In this document: positions 40,962-52,589 of the stretch, one piece after another
Numbering within the stretch: position 1 is the first letter of the stretch
Layout of the letters: every line of letters starts with the position of its first letter
Source: Liolophura sinensis
Lineage: Eukaryota; Mollusca; Polyplacophora; Chitonida; Chitonidae
Reading direction: 5' to 3'
Assembly (NCBI RefSeq): GCF_032854445.1
Contig: NC_088306.1
Span: forward strand, 7,315,924 to 7,379,923
DNA: 64,000 nt
Translations under genes and position numbers: made by a program
The notes under the pieces: model-generated
What the model was told of the DNA's origin: nothing
The model's database searches: none
The model's input: the letters and a program-made list of their open reading frames with translations, nothing else

Positions 40962-43116
40962 TTATATTTTAAGATATAGGCCAATGGCCTTCAAATATTT
41001 TATGACAACATCGCCAGCGATGCTGTCAAATAAATCATATATAGAGTTGGGCGTGTAGAACCTTTGCCGGACATGGGCAAAGTCTACACAGTCAACCAAG
41101 ATATGTTTGATGCCATATTCAGCATCACATCCAACACACTCCGGAGAACTGCTCCCATCTAAGATGAAATTGTGTCCAATACGACACCTCGTTAAAACTA
41201 CTTGGTCTCTGCGAGACATTTTTCAAATATAGGCATTGTAGCCAATGACCGGGTGAATAGCATGCAGTTTATTGTGTATCTGCAAGTCCCATTCACCCTG
41301 CCAACGGCGACGAATATATTTAAGTATACTAGACTTCACGTCAGTATAAGGGATTTTAACCCGAGATACAGGTTTATATAGGGCAGCTTTCGCTTCCCTG
41401 TCCATGACTGTGTTTCCATGGATACCAGTGTGACTTGGTATCCAACAAAATATAATATGTTTACCCCTTTTAATTAGTTTTCGGTGTTTGGCTATGATCT
41501 CAAGTATCAATGGATTTTGAAATTTATTATTCTGAATCGCCAAAAGGCAAGACATATCACTGCCCTCTGGGCATGCCCAGAGGAAACATATGATAAGGCC
41601 AGGAGTATGGCCCTGGCCTCTGCAGAAAAGATAGAAGATGAAGGTGGCAGACGAAGAGAAGTGACCCGCTGCTCTAAGACAGCCGCAGTCGCAACCCTGT
41701 CCCCATCCTTTGACCCTCCGGTATATATAAATTTATAATCCATATAATCAGCCTTGATTACAGCAAAACTTTGCTGAATTATAAGAGGATTTGTATTTGA
41801 TTTATTATATTTACATAGATCAAATATTAGTTTAGTTTGTGGAAGAAGCCATGGAGGAGACTCCGGGAAAGACACCGGAGCTACACCCTCCAGCTTGATG
41901 TTAGCACCCACAGTATGGTCACGCATGCGAAGACCCAACGAAGGGATCTTGTTAGGACATTTAGTATATTTGTCTACACATAGTGGATTGAAAATACAGT
42001 CGTAGGCAGGGTTTGGTGGATGTGCTTTAAGCTTTGTAGCATATTGAAGGCTAAGTTTTATACGTCGGTTATATAAAGAAGGCTCATTTCCCTCCACGTA
42101 TAAACTTTCTACTGGTGAGGTTCTAAAAGCACCAAGGCTGAGCCTCAAACCTTGGTGATGAACAGGATCCAACATTTTGATATACGACTTCCTAGCCGAA
42201 CCGTAAATGATGGATCCATAGTCCAGTTTAGACCTCACCAGAGAACGATATAAATTAAGTAAAACTGATCGGTCAACACCCCAATCGGTGCTAGACACGA
42301 CCTTAATTATATCGAGAGCCTTTGTACATTTAGGCTTAAGCATTTTTATATGAGGTATAAAAGATAGTTTACTATCAAATATTATACCTAAAAATTTAGA
42401 TCCAATGCGATCCAATCTGCTTTATCGAATTTCCACCTAGCTACACATTCTAAAGAATTAGAAGTGATATGCTCTAGGACAATAGGATAATGGTCACTAC
42501 CACAAAGATCGTCATGCACCTTCCAAGAAAAATCAAGGAGAAGTGATGGATCCGTGATAGTGAGATCTATAGCAGAATAAGTGCCGTTACCCGGATGTAA
42601 ATAGGTATTAGAACCATCATTGAAATAACACAGTTCATCCTTCGATAAGAAGTCTTCTACTATCTTGCCCTTATTATTTATGTTGTTACTGCCCCATAGG
42701 GGGTTGTGGGAATTCAAATCTCCCGGGTATTATATACGGTTTAGGTAACTGTTCTTTTAGATTGTGTAACTGAAAAGCTGACAAAGAGGTGTTCGGAGGT
42801 ATATACACCGAACATAATGTGACTGTTTCATATAATGAAACACGAACGGCCACAGCTTGAAGCTCTGTATCCAGAGCTACAGGGCTGTGGATAATATTGT
42901 TATTTATGAAGATCGAGGAGCCGCCTTCAGCTCGCTCTTCTTCAATACAATATTTGCTATAAAGGGAATAATTTTTAAGAGTTATTTTATCTTTGTGTGA
43001 GTTTCCTGAAGACACAGGGTAACTGGATTGAAAGATTGAACTTGCTCTGTTATTTCAATAAAATTTGCCTTAAGACCTCGACAATTTCACTGTATAATTT
43101 TATTTAAGGAAGACAT
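40962..43116 (-). pseudogene. LINE ORF2 (endonuclease, RNase H, zinc motif), broken
   Basis: ATG at 43116; codon 10 is TGA where QWNCRGL is expected (43087-43089). Endonuclease: CLQETH, then ERAEGGSSIFI, YIIPG, HNPLWG, AIDLTI and SDHYPIV, with frame changes near 43000 and 42715. At 42400-42418 the frame jumps directly to RIGSKFLGIIFD, an RT-thumb motif, so the RT fingers and palm with the catalytic Asp pair are missing. RNase H follows: YTGGSKDG (the usual first Asp is Gly), AEARAILLAL, a frame change near 41550, then WIPSHTGIHGN. The C-terminus has RRDQVVLTRCRIG and C-x2-C-x7-H-x4-C. It would nick DNA, copy RNA and remove it; this copy can do none of these. Confidence 0.9.
42400..42418. other. 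Deletion junction in the LINE
   Basis: ATTGGATCGCATTGGATC on the minus strand contains TTGGATC twice, 11 bp apart. The endonuclease end and the RT thumb meet here, which fits a deletion between short matching sequences. Confidence 0.7.
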
Positions 43117-43145
43117 TATGGAGGTAGGCGTATAGGAGATTTATG

Positions 43146-44523
43146 CTAGGACCGAGGTCGACCCTTCCTTGAAGATCGGCTGCAAGATCTACCTGGTGCG
43201 AGTGTTGTATCCATCACCTCCGAGTCTGATGTTGAAGGATCGACTTCCTCCAACGATACAAACCTATTAGAGGTTTGGATAGGGTCCCTGGTGGCCTTTG
43301 AAGAACGTTCCACAGGGCCACTAGGTTTATTATTATTCTTATTATGATTATTCGTTCCTTTGCTTGGCTTTTTGTCTGGGAATTTATTAGGTTCAGCTGT
43401 TTTACGTTGTGGTTCTATATTTTTCTATACAAGGGCTATATTTAGGCTGTTCTGCAGGTTTAACAGAAGTTTGGGCGGATATGGTTTTGGGCTGATCGTT
43501 TCCAATTGGCCAAGTGAGTGATGTCTGAGTAGCAACAGATGTTGTAACTCGCTTGGCCACATTTGAAAACAAAGCCTGTGATGTATTGCACACTAATTTG
43601 CGTGCTTCCTGGTACGGGATGTTATTTTTCACTTTTAAAGTAACTATCTGTTTTTCTTTTAGGAATAATGGACAATCTTTAGAGGAGGCCATATGATCTC
43701 CACTGCAATTACAACATTTAAATGTGTCACTCCAGTTGAAACCCTCATGACCTTCCTTCCGGCATCGAAAACAAATCAATTTATTTATACATTGGCCCTT
43801 GCCGTGACCAAATTTTTGGCACGTAAAACACCTTGTCGGGTTGGGAATGTACAGGTCAATGGGAACCCTGTACGGGCCAATGTAAATGGATGACGGAAGT
43901 GATGTGCTGTTGAATGTTAATAAGTAAGCTTTGAGTTTAATGGTGTTACCAGATTTTTTCGTAATGAAACGTTTCACACTGGTAACACCCTTAGACTTTA
44001 ATTCAGCACAAATTTGTTCTTCAGACAGGTCAATCAGATCCCGATCCCTGTCACGTATGATGCTCTTGCAGCTATTTAGGGATTTATGTGGCGATGCAAA
44101 AACGGGCACGTCCAAAACGGAATTTAATGATAATAAATTGAATGCCTGCTATTTTCGAAAACATTCAATAAGGATATCACCAGATCTTAATTTTTTAACG
44201 TTTTTAACTTTACCAGCAGAACCTTCTATTGTTTTTTTCAGAGCGAATGGATCTAGTTTAGACGCCGGACGTTGGTCGTTTTTCGTTGATAAAACAATGA
44301 AAGCCGGCCAACTGTCCGCTCCATTGACTATTTCAAGAAATTCCTCATTTTTACGTTTTTTTTTGCGGTGTTTACTGGAGCATTGGATATGGTTTTTTGG
44401 GAAGACATAATTGATATAGTAAGAATTCACCTTACGTGTCCCCCACCCGCCACGGAGTGCCAACAAGGGCGAATCTACCTCTGCGGATGTCCAGCAGAAA
44501 TTAGAAACAGGGAATCCACGCAA
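43146..44523 (-). pseudogene. LINE ORF1, CCHC-type RNA-binding protein, broken
   Basis: One frame from 44523 carries a basic N-terminal part (KHRKKKRKNEEF), an in-frame TAG at 44149-44151 (from a Gln or similar codon), then three knuckles: CFTCQKFGHGKGQC, CFRCRKEGHEGFNW (last Cys lost to Trp) and CCNCSGDHMASSKDC. Near 43415 it shifts frame to NIEPQRKTAEPNKFP and an Asn/Lys/Ser-rich tail ending SRSSRKGRPRS at 43146. Family role: binds the element's RNA in the particle. ORF2 begins 30 bp downstream. The start codon is uncertain. Confidence 0.87.
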
Positions 44524-45012
44524 GGTATACTCGAACAGATTGAATTATACCGACAAGGTTAAATTCAATCTACTCGTTTGACCCATTAGCCACCGCCTTC
44601 TACATTGATCCCAGAGAAGAGCATTTGGGGAAATACCAATTTCACATCACAGTAAGTGAAAGAAATGACAAACGAGATCATCTGTATGGCTTGACGTGAC
44701 CAGCCGATTGATCGGACCGGGCCCATCCGACCTCCCGTCTCTCTCCAAGTAAGGGCCAAAGTGGCGTGTTGGACGGGAGGATCTCGCAAGACCAACACAC
44801 CCTCAGCCACCAGGATCCCGTTCTCGGAGATTACGGGTCGCAACTCACGGTAAACAGGTCACTCCCTGGTTGCCTCTCACACAACCGCGAAGATGTGAGC
44901 CTATTGTATTCACCGTGCTCACACAGGAGAGCTCTAGGTTAGTCGTCTTTTACGACAAGCTTGCCTAGTGGGCTGAGGTCCTATTCTTGTCACCCCGGAA
45001 ACCCCACGGGGG
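44524..45012 (-). other. LINE 5' UTR
   Basis: Begins CCCCGTGGGGTTTCCGGGG (a short palindrome), then GACGACTAACCTAGAGCTC. In this class such a region holds the internal promoter; I cannot show that here. Confidence 0.6.
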
Positions 45013-45023
45013 TAGACATACAA
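45013..45023. repeat. Target-site duplication of the LINE (5' end)
   Basis: TAGACATACAA, matching 40681-40691. Confidence 0.93.
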
Positions 45024-45119
45024 CCATTTTATCAATTTTCTGGCGGAATTTTTTATAAGATGTGACATTAATACTCTTGAAGAAGAAATAAAATAAGTTA
45101 ATAAGTAGACATATAGCAC

Positions 45120-45235
45120 CAACACTGATGCCCGTAACACCATGACTGAAGCAGAATTCGGTAAAAAAAATGCAATGATTTTCATCACAATTTATTAGAT
45201 GTCACTAGTCAGATTCCTCAAACGTTATGTAATCA
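45120..45235 (+). repeat. Family A terminal fragment
   Basis: GAAGCAGAATTCGGTAAAAAAAATGC, AATTTATTAGATGTCACTAGTC: the outer end of an A arm. Confidence 0.55.
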
Positions 45236-45237
45236 TC

Positions 45238-45330
45238 TGGGCACCTCTATAATAACAGTATATGCCTCTCTATAAGAGTCTGTGCGCCTCTGTAACAGTC
45301 TGTGCTCCTCTGTGATATACATAGAGGAGC
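45238..45330. repeat. Short tandem repeat, about 22-bp unit
   Basis: Four diverged units of the form CTCTGTAACAGTCTGTGCTC, followed by a hairpin CTCCTCTGTGATATACATAGAGGAG. Confidence 0.65.
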
Positions 45331-45334
45331 ATTT

Positions 45335-45490
45335 TATGCATTTACATGAACAGAATAAAACTTTAATTGAGGTCAATTGACAAAAGGTTGTATTTCATCG
45401 GTGACGTATTTCATCGGTGAGGTTTGACCATTTGCCAACTATCACACTGTCGTCGCTGCTCTGGTTTTACTCTATGTGCTGTACGTCCTG
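45335..45490 (-). repeat. Family A repeat
   Basis: TGCATTTACATGAACAG, TTGACAAAAGGTTGTATTTC, TTTGCCAACTATCACACTGTCG and GGTTTTACTCTATG. It contains a local 17-bp doubling (TATTTCATCGGTGACG repeated). Confidence 0.65.
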
Positions 45491-45499
45491 AATTGTATT

Positions 45500-46640
45500 G
45501 CTATTACTAGTAACAATGAGGAGCAGTAGTCAAGCTGGCAATTAGAGAATAACTGTGTCCCGTCTGCCGGATAGCAGAATATAGATAAACTGGATTTACA
45601 TGTTTTCCTCTAGGCCTCCAATGATTCAATCGCCTACACAATTCGCGGAAGAACAACATAAGTGATTAGCACTGTGTATGTTGCAAGCATATCTCTTGTG
45701 GACACATCACGTGTCTGTGGGTGTAATTTATTAAAATGCTTTTCTGCATCAGACAATAAAAAAGGGAACAAATTTATCACATGATTCTACTTTGCACATA
45801 ACACGTTGTTCTGCTGGGAATTATACCACTAGGCTTTTTCAGCTAATGGTTTAGGACGACACGGGTGATTTCCACACAGAATTTTATCGGTTGTTTTTTG
45901 TTTTGGCTCCGGGATTACGTTATGATATTTGAAAAGAAATGGGTGGGTGCTTTCGCATTTCTGCTCTTATGGGAACAGTCGTGGCACTCAAAGCGAAAGG
46001 CCCCGGAGTACTGTGTAACACTTCAGTCTAATAAGATGTATGCGGGCGGGTCTCCTTTCACAAGCTACACAGTTGACACAACAGATTGCATTCCACGGCA
46101 CATATAGATTTCATATATAGACACCATTTGCTGTAATCATGGAAACGGGGAAACTTTCCCACCTAAACTAGGTCGGGTCAAAGTTGTGTAGCTTATTGCC
46201 GAGTCCTGCTTCTGTGATGACGATGGTTTATAAATCATGCACCCATTACAAGCAATTCAGAACACAGTAATCCATCACGGAAAGTTCCTCGTAATTAACA
46301 TAAACTGTAAACACCAAAAAACATATGCACAAAGATAGAATGGTTCGCCTTACTTGTATGATTTTAAAGATCTGAGTCTGACATCAGCGAACTAAACTGC
46401 AGTGATTATAATATTAGGAACAATGCATTCGGGACATCCTGGGATATTTGTCTTCCTTTAATCTAATTACATAAAATCGGATGTTAGAAATCGGTCAATA
46501 ATGCATAATAACGAGACCTGTTGCATGCCCCAGACAGCATCGTGACCCGAGCCAGTGAGCAAAAAAAATGTTTGAAGGTTCTGAAAACAATTTTCTTTCT
46601 CTTTTTACCCAGTTGTTATAAAATTTTGATGTTCCACGGA
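45500..46640. other. No gene recognised
   Basis: An 80-codon frame at 45865-46107 has hydrophobic residues but no recognisable domain. Confidence 0.35.
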
Positions 46641-46779
46641 GACGTTTCCGATGGGTGAAAATTTCACTCGAAACATGTATTGCCGTGACATCTCATCTGC
46701 CCTGTCCACAACTCTCTAGCTCATGGGATCACACGGAATATCAGATTTGTTCTTGTTTGCTTCTGAATTGTTTATGTAC

Positions 46780-46880
46780 TCTGGTCTCGTTTAATCCATG
46801 CTCTGCACAAATGCTGCCCGTTGTCGTACAACTGAAATACTTCTGAATATGGCGTAAAACACCAATAAAATAAATATTCT
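46780..46880 (+). mobile_element. SINE-1, diverged tail
   Basis: CTGCCCGTTGTCGTACAACTG, GAAATACTTCTGAATATGGCG, AAAACACCAATAAAATAAAT. Upstream to about 46660 there may be a degraded body. Confidence 0.7.
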
Positions 46881-46904
46881 GTGACAGTTTGTACATAAAA
46901 TGAA

Positions 46905-47060
46905 AAAACATAGCGACGACAATGTGATAGTTGGCAAAAAGTCACATACTTGCTAATTCACCTGGTTTAAAGTTTATTCCAACTGCTTATGTAAATGCTT
47001 AAATAGTATAAACGTAAACGTCCCCAGCGTCATGGCTTAAGCAGTAATGTCAGTAGCAGT
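46905..47060 (+). repeat. Family A repeat
   Basis: AGCGACGACAATGTGATAG, TTGGCAAAAAGTCACATAC, GTAAATGCTTAAATAGTA, CATGGCTTAAGCAGTAATG. Confidence 0.65.
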
Positions 47061-47220
47061 TTTTCAGAGGATATCAATGTTTGCTTTCGCTGCGGGTATA
47101 CGTTGATGTTTGACGGGATATCTGCTTGTTGTTTGGTTGAAGTCGCACACATCTGCTCAAAATGTTTCAAATATCTGATCAGAGAACCACGTCAACTGTT
47201 GCTGCCGAGCGTTACAAAAA

Positions 47221-47395
47221 AAACACCCTACTTCCTGTATCGGGTATATCTCGATATACCCGCTAAAAGATAAATACGATCCTTCCTTTATCGGGAATAC
47301 CTTAAGACGTCAGCTCTGAGATACATCTGCTTCTTTCCTTTATCGGGAATACCTCAAGATATCAGATTTAAGATACATACGATCCAGTTTGTTTC
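47221..47395 (+). repeat. Three-unit tandem repeat, about 60 bp
   Basis: Units share CTTCCTTTATCGGGAATACC, AAGACGTCAG or AAGATATCAG, and GAGATACAT. The first unit is more diverged (CTGTATCGGGTATATCTCG). Confidence 0.75.
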
Positions 47396-47592
47396 CGCCG
47401 GACTGTTTTCATATATCAACTGGTAAGGTCTCTCGATCACGTGGTAAACATCACGTGATTCAGAATCTTGTACTGGGCACTGCAATGTTGAGAATACTTA
47501 CTGTAAATCATATAATATATCGTTCACTTTTGTTCCACATGGAATTCTAAGATACCTTAAAGGCAGTGTTTTGAATTTCTGTTGGTGACGTA

Positions 47593-47634
47593 AATATTAC
47601 CCCATCTGGGCAGCGAATATTTATGCCCAGATGG
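47593..47634. other. 11-bp perfect hairpin
   Basis: CCATCTGGGCA, an 11-base loop, then TGCCCAGATGG. Isolated; no T run follows, so not a terminator-like site. Confidence 0.7.
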
Positions 47635-47639
47635 CTCGT

Positions 47640-49025
47640 AAATTCGTGCGATAGGAGTTTTGTCAAGAATAGGATTGCATAAATTCGAACCCAATTGCTG
47701 GTAGGGATTTTGTAAATCAGTGTTAATTGGAGTATATATTACGTGAAGACAAGAATAAGAAATGATGTGAAGTCAATATGCTGAACACTGCATATAAGTT
47801 TGTTAAAATCTAGCGTTGGATTTATTTACTTCACTACATCTGAACCAGAGGCCTTTTCTTCTCACTTGTCTTTTACAGGGACGATCAAAATACCACTAAA
47901 CAAGGTCATTACACGTCAGCCATGCATTACGTAAGCAGATTTGTCAGGTTTCCGGCGACTTGCGCTTTTCCCCAGAGTCCTGTTTTCAGACACTTCAGTC
48001 TTCAAAAGTTAAATCGCCGTAAACCTGGGATTCGTGTGACATTGCGACAAATCCCGTGAAATTCTATTTAGATAATAACAGGAAAGAGATGTAAACCAGT
48101 TACAATATAACTGTGTAATAGAGCAAGCAGCTCACTTTGTTTCACAGCTTGCCTCCATTTACTGACATGTGACCATCTTTAATGTAATAAAGATACCGTG
48201 TTATATGCACCTGAGTAATTTTGACTTGAACATCAACGATATTGTTAAATGACCGTGAAAATAACACATTTAACAAATATATGGTATGTATTTATGCCTT
48301 TTTCTTGTTTAATGTCACAGTGTTTCACTTTTTTAATACCTACATCAAAGAAAGTTTGGCTGAAGCCGCTAAAACAGGTGGTCAATCTTATCTGTAGCTC
48401 TGTTCACACGTCATATCTCTCAGAAGTCGTTGTAATCCCCTAAAAGTGTAAAGCCGATTGGGTGAGAATTAACAAATGGTGACCAGTCATAACCGTTTCA
48501 GTACATTACTATTAGCCACTGCTATTACGAGACACTACTTTGTCAACTCATCAAGCCTGGTTTCACGCTCAAAAACCATACCCACCTACCCCGTCCGCCG
48601 CAAGCACTCGCTCGTAACTGCCCTCATAGAACTGAACCAAAAGATTACCACCAGCGGTAATCTTCGCTTTCCGACATCACTGTAGTAGCGACATCATCGG
48701 AGTAGTCTCTCTTGTACCCTGAAAGCCAAATTCTTAATGAAGAGCTTTAACATGTACCATTGTCCTTAATATTCCCCGCACCGAGAGCAGTCACAACCGT
48801 GTGCTTGCGATTAAGTATTTTCGAGATACGCATCAAGATTAACATGTGTGGGACTTGTCACTGTTAGAGGGAGGAATAGGGGTGATTGTTATGGAATTGG
48901 AGCAAAAAAATGTGCTCGATCTGGGTTAACCGAGTAATGTCCTTGTGTCTAATGGTAAAGGTCAGAGTGGAAACACAAAGACCCGCAAGCTCTAGTGAAA
49001 CTCGACCTTTTGTCAGTTTAGAAAG
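47640..49025. other. No gene recognised
   Basis: Two frames at 48249-48685 lack domains. No repeat family of the window was matched. Confidence 0.4.
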
Positions 49026-49029
49026 AATG

Positions 49030-49145
49030 AATGTATAATTTATTTATTTCATTGGTATTATACGCCATACTCAAAACCGTTATACGACGGCGGCCAGCAA
49101 TATGGTGTGAGAAAACAGGGCTCAACCCAGAAACCATCCGTAGAT
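49030..49145 (-). mobile_element. SINE-1, 3' half, diverged
   Basis: TTTATTTATTTCATTGGTATTATACGCC, ATACGACGGCGGCCAGCAATATGG, GAAACCATCCG. Read-through makes an apparent 140-codon frame (49031-49453) which is not a gene; it ends in B-like sequence (49395-49460, TTCGTATACCAGCCGTCAGCC). Confidence 0.75.
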
Positions 49146-49689
49146 TTCACAAAAGCAAATTTGTTTTGAGAACGAGAGAGATTTGGTCCAACTTAACTGT
49201 CTCTCACTTTATGACCTCTTGGCGTTACACTAATAAGTTCCGACCTATTTATACAGGTGTACTGATCTCTTCCCAAGAGTACCCAAATAATTTAAGCTCT
49301 CTGTCACTCCTCAAGAGAGTTCGAGGCTTTAAAGAGAATAAAGGTCCATTAGACGTTGGGCAAGGAACAGAAGACCGGGCAAATTACAATCTGTGCGTCG
49401 AAACATATTCGTATACCAGCCGTCAGCCAAGATGGATGGTCCGGGGTGAGTAATCGGCAGGTGTTGGTCATGTCACGGGGTGGCCAGTCCTCAACATAAG
49501 CTCCACAGACCAATAAATCTTACACTATTCCACCACAGATCGTCACTGCACTGTTCATTAATCATACAGAGTGGACAGCAGTGTCAGTGTATTTATCATA
49601 TACATTTAGCACCTTACTGAAGGTTGTTTCACTTACGTCTTGAGGAATGGAAAGTGGGACAAGTTATCTGTAAGGAAGATCTTTAATAT

Positions 49690-50440
49690 TTTTTCCAATC
49701 CAAGGTATTGTGGGTACGTTGTGCCACCTCGGTTTATATCGCAGTTGTGTCCAGATGTTTTACACGAGGATGTGATGCATGTGTAATAAAGGCGGAGAAT
49801 CGGCTGCAGGGAGGAACGATAAGAAAGTGCAAATTTCAAAATCCCAGCAAACGAGGTACTGTGCCTTTAATTTACAATATGCAGATCATTGTTGACCAGA
49901 AATACATCTTTACTGAAACTTTCACGTGTGTTTTTCTACGTGCTGTCAACGTTTCGTTCTGGTTAACGCTGGTCTTCATATGTAAAAAAAATAATCTTTA
50001 TAATGTTATCAGTTTTGTCATATGTTAACAAGTTTAAAATTCGCATTTCTACCAGGCGTCCATCAGAATACAGTGAATCAATGACGTATCTATCAAGAAC
50101 TGGTAGCTTTTCGAGAAAGAGTTCGAATCTTTGTTCTTCTTTTTTCTTTGGCAACATACTTTTTGTGTGAGGAAAGATATAGGCTGTCTTGCATTAAATA
50201 AGTGTTGTCATGAATTGGAATGGATATTTGTTAAGTTATGGTAATACGTAGCGTGTGGCAACTATCGCGAAATCATATGCGAATCCTGGTTGAGAGCACA
50301 TGTGGTCCTCTAGCTATCATTAACACGCGTATCGAAAGTATAAGCCTGAACATTTGTTACATATGTGTGTAATAGATTGGTGCATAACTGCGTGCTCAAT
50401 TATTTTTTCAATAAGTTACATTTGTGGCGCAGTCATTTTC
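49690..50440 (-). repeat. Inverted duplicate unit D, copy 2
   Basis: Counterpart of 38780-39830. On the minus strand: CACGCAGTTATGCACCAATC, TGATAGCTAGAGGACCAC, CAACCAGGATTCGCATATG, GCGTTAACCAGAACGAAACG. No SINE at the site occupied in copy 1 (GTTAATGATAGC, about 50320), which gives the empty site. Confidence 0.75.
49963..50157 (-). CDS. Small frame of unit D, copy 2; function unknown
   Basis: MLPKKKEEQRFELFLEKLP then LYSDGRLVEM, ending FFTYEDQR and a stop. Partner of 39304-39510. Acidic for acidic and hydrophobic for hydrophobic swaps (D/E, L/I/V) dominate between the two. The pattern L-F-L-x2-L-P is reminiscent of death-fold helix 5, unproven. Confidence 0.35.
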   Translation of the reverse strand: MLPKKKEEQRFELFLEKLPVLDRYVIDSLYSDGRLVEMRILNLLTYDKTDNIIKIIFFTYEDQR

Positions 50441-52000
50441 CCCACTCTACAGGGTCTCACTGAAAAGATGTTTCAGTGGAACTGGAGCAGTCTACCATTT
50501 TTCGATTTTATGACCTATACTTTGCCTCAGCGTTAGTATAGGTTAGTATAGGTTGAGAAATCGTATGCTTTATAAATCGTATGATTGTCATATACTAGGA
50601 AAAAAAGCGTAAAACAATATTTAAAAAAAAATTGTTGCTACAGTGTGCTGTTAAATGCATAGGATAATGTCCTTCTAATGTCCTTAATGTTCCGTCTAAT
50701 GCTGGTATTTGAAACTTTACGATTTATACCGTGAATATATAACAAGGTCATTACCACACATTTATTACGAAGCCCTCCTTTCACCCAAGTACCCAGTGTC
50801 AGTGTGTTTGAGGAAAAATGTGACATATGGATCGATACCTTGATAGCCTGTGATAGCGTACGTAGCGTAAATGTTGACATCTTGTACAGTATCCTGCATG
50901 CTTGTAATAAACAGCTCCTCGTTTCACTGAAATGAGTTGCCATGCCGGCAGATGACGTTTTTGTTTTAAAAAACCGCAGAAACTGTACTGCCTTCCTTCC
51001 TTTTAAGGGTCAGAATGATGCGTGTTTCAAAATTAAGTTTCAAGATGGCTGGCACGGATATTTGTTCTTTGAGTTTGATGCCAGGTTACCCTGTGGCGGA
51101 CCAGTATCTATAATGTGATGGTTCAGCTTACCTTTTGCACAAATATACTTTAAGCACTCTCATGATCAACATTGTCATAATATTAAACCGCTGGTTGAAT
51201 AAAATCTCTGGTAAACATTTGCTGGAAAAGGGGGGTGGGTGGTCTTTTCCAAATCTTCTCTAGGGGTGATCTCCCTTAATCTCCCTCGGTGAACCAGATG
51301 TGGTCATCATTTTTATTTCAGCGGATACTAAAAAGTTTTAGCATCTAGTCTTTTGCTGTTTTATTCTTTGGCCTTTATTTCATGTTCTCGCCAACACGAA
51401 CTTTTATGTCTGTAAGAGGAATAGCAATAATATATCCATTTCACAGACCTATTGCTGTTGTTCTTGTGAAAAGAATTCCAGAGGGAAAACGGTTTAAAAA
51501 TGCAAAAGCTCATTTTGACCCTACTTTTGTCTTTTGATAAAACAAAAAGTATAAATCGCATCAGTCTAATTTTTCACACATAAGTTCTTTAGTAATTGTA
51601 CTTCATATTCAAATAAGTTTTACTTGTTTTTCTGCATGACAAAAATGCCTTACTGCTTTTAAGTTGCAAGTGGTCCTATTCTTAAATTAAAATTATTATG
51701 CAAAGATGATATATATCCAATAAGTGGTCCAAATATTCACTATTCAGAGTTTATTTTCATACTTAAAAAAAATGAAAAACGAACTGAAAACAGAACGCTG
51801 AATACCACGTATAAAATAACTTCTCACACCATTTCATACGAAGTTTGCATTGTTTTTATGTTTTCTTCACAAAACAAATCAAGACATCCCGGCGCTTTTA
51901 AATATGTTTCGTTTTGTCGTTAATGGTTGCCTCTTCATCCCTTCCAAAGAAAGAATTAATTCCATTGCTAGATTGTCAATGAAGTGAATTTTCTTTTGAC
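50440..52000. other. No gene recognised
   Basis: Contains a small triplet of GTTAGTATAG near 50533-50560. Otherwise unmatched, AT-rich DNA. Confidence 0.4.
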
Positions 52001-52044
52001 TCCGGCGAGAGCAAACCTGTAAGACTGAACCTAATTTCTGTAAA

Positions 52045-52257
52045 TCAGAGCGGTGCAATGGTTTGTGTTCGGCAATGTTTATCTCCTGTTCTCACATGAA
52101 TACGACTATATGCAGAAACTATTAAGGAGTAATCCTCACCAGGCACCATCGTTCTCATCCACTTAGTGGCATCTTGATGACCTTCTGACTTTAACCAATC
52201 AACATGTCCAGCTAGGGCTTTTATAGAATGAACCTCTGCACCATCCAACTTAATCAT
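52045..52257 (-). CDS. Coding-like frame, unknown family
   Basis: 70 codons: MIKLDGAEVHSIKALAGHVD, WLKSEGHQDATKWMRTMVP, EDYSLIVSAYSRI. Balanced composition with Trp, His, Asp and Glu spread through amphipathic stretches sets it apart from the Phe/Ser/Cys-rich chance frames around it. The last 15 residues look like read-through. I cannot name the family. It may be one exon of a host gene or an old element. Confidence 0.35.
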   Translation of the reverse strand: MIKLDGAEVHSIKALAGHVDWLKSEGHQDATKWMRTMVPGEDYSLIVSAYSRIHVRTGDKHCRTQTIAPL

Positions 52258-52434
52258 CGACTTACTCGATCAACGATCTGTCAGTCTGTTTTGTGCAAGT
52301 AGAACGGATGTTTAACAATCTATCAGACCGGCTAATCTCGTCGTTAGGAGTTGATCGTTGTGACAAGATGAATCATCAATGAACTGACAGGAGAAAACTA
52401 GAGAGCGGAAACATATGGTATAGAAAACAGGAGC

Positions 52435-52530
52435 AGTGACGACAATGTGCTAGTTGGCATTGGCAAATGGTCACACGTAACAGGTGAAATCCAATCTCTT
52501 TTCAATTGACCTCAGTTAGGTTTTTATATC
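52435..52530 (+). repeat. Family A repeat fragment
   Basis: GTGACGACAATGTGCTAGTTGGC, AATGGTCACACGTAACAGGTG, TTTTCAATTGACCTCAG. A G/T-rich low-complexity run follows at 52545-52590. Confidence 0.6.
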
Positions 52531-52589
52531 CCGCTCAACGTAAATGGTGGTGGGGAGTGTGTGTGTGGAGGGGTGGGGGTGGGGGGATA

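Larger units (their letters stand above)
40692..45012 (-). mobile_element. LINE-1w, both ends present, reverse transcriptase deleted
   Basis: A 4,321-bp non-LTR retrotransposon of the RNase-H-bearing I/Nimb type, flanked by an exact 11-bp duplication. Order on the minus strand: 5' UTR (45012-44524), ORF1 with CCHC knuckles, ORF2 with endonuclease, RT thumb end, RNase H and C-terminal zinc motif, then the 3' UTR and (CATT)n tail. Because both target duplications and the 5' end are present, it inserted whole and lost its RT core afterwards. It is the master copy against which the four truncated copies in this window can be read. Confidence 0.93.

Noticed and set aside
43693-44410. + strand frames of 66 and 159 codons
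   Set aside because: Antisense shadows of LINE ORF1, whose minus-strand frame has clear CCHC motifs.
47593-47634. Hairpin as a histone-type or transcription terminator signal
   Set aside because: Loop and stem do not fit the histone 3' stem-loop, and there is no gene upstream.
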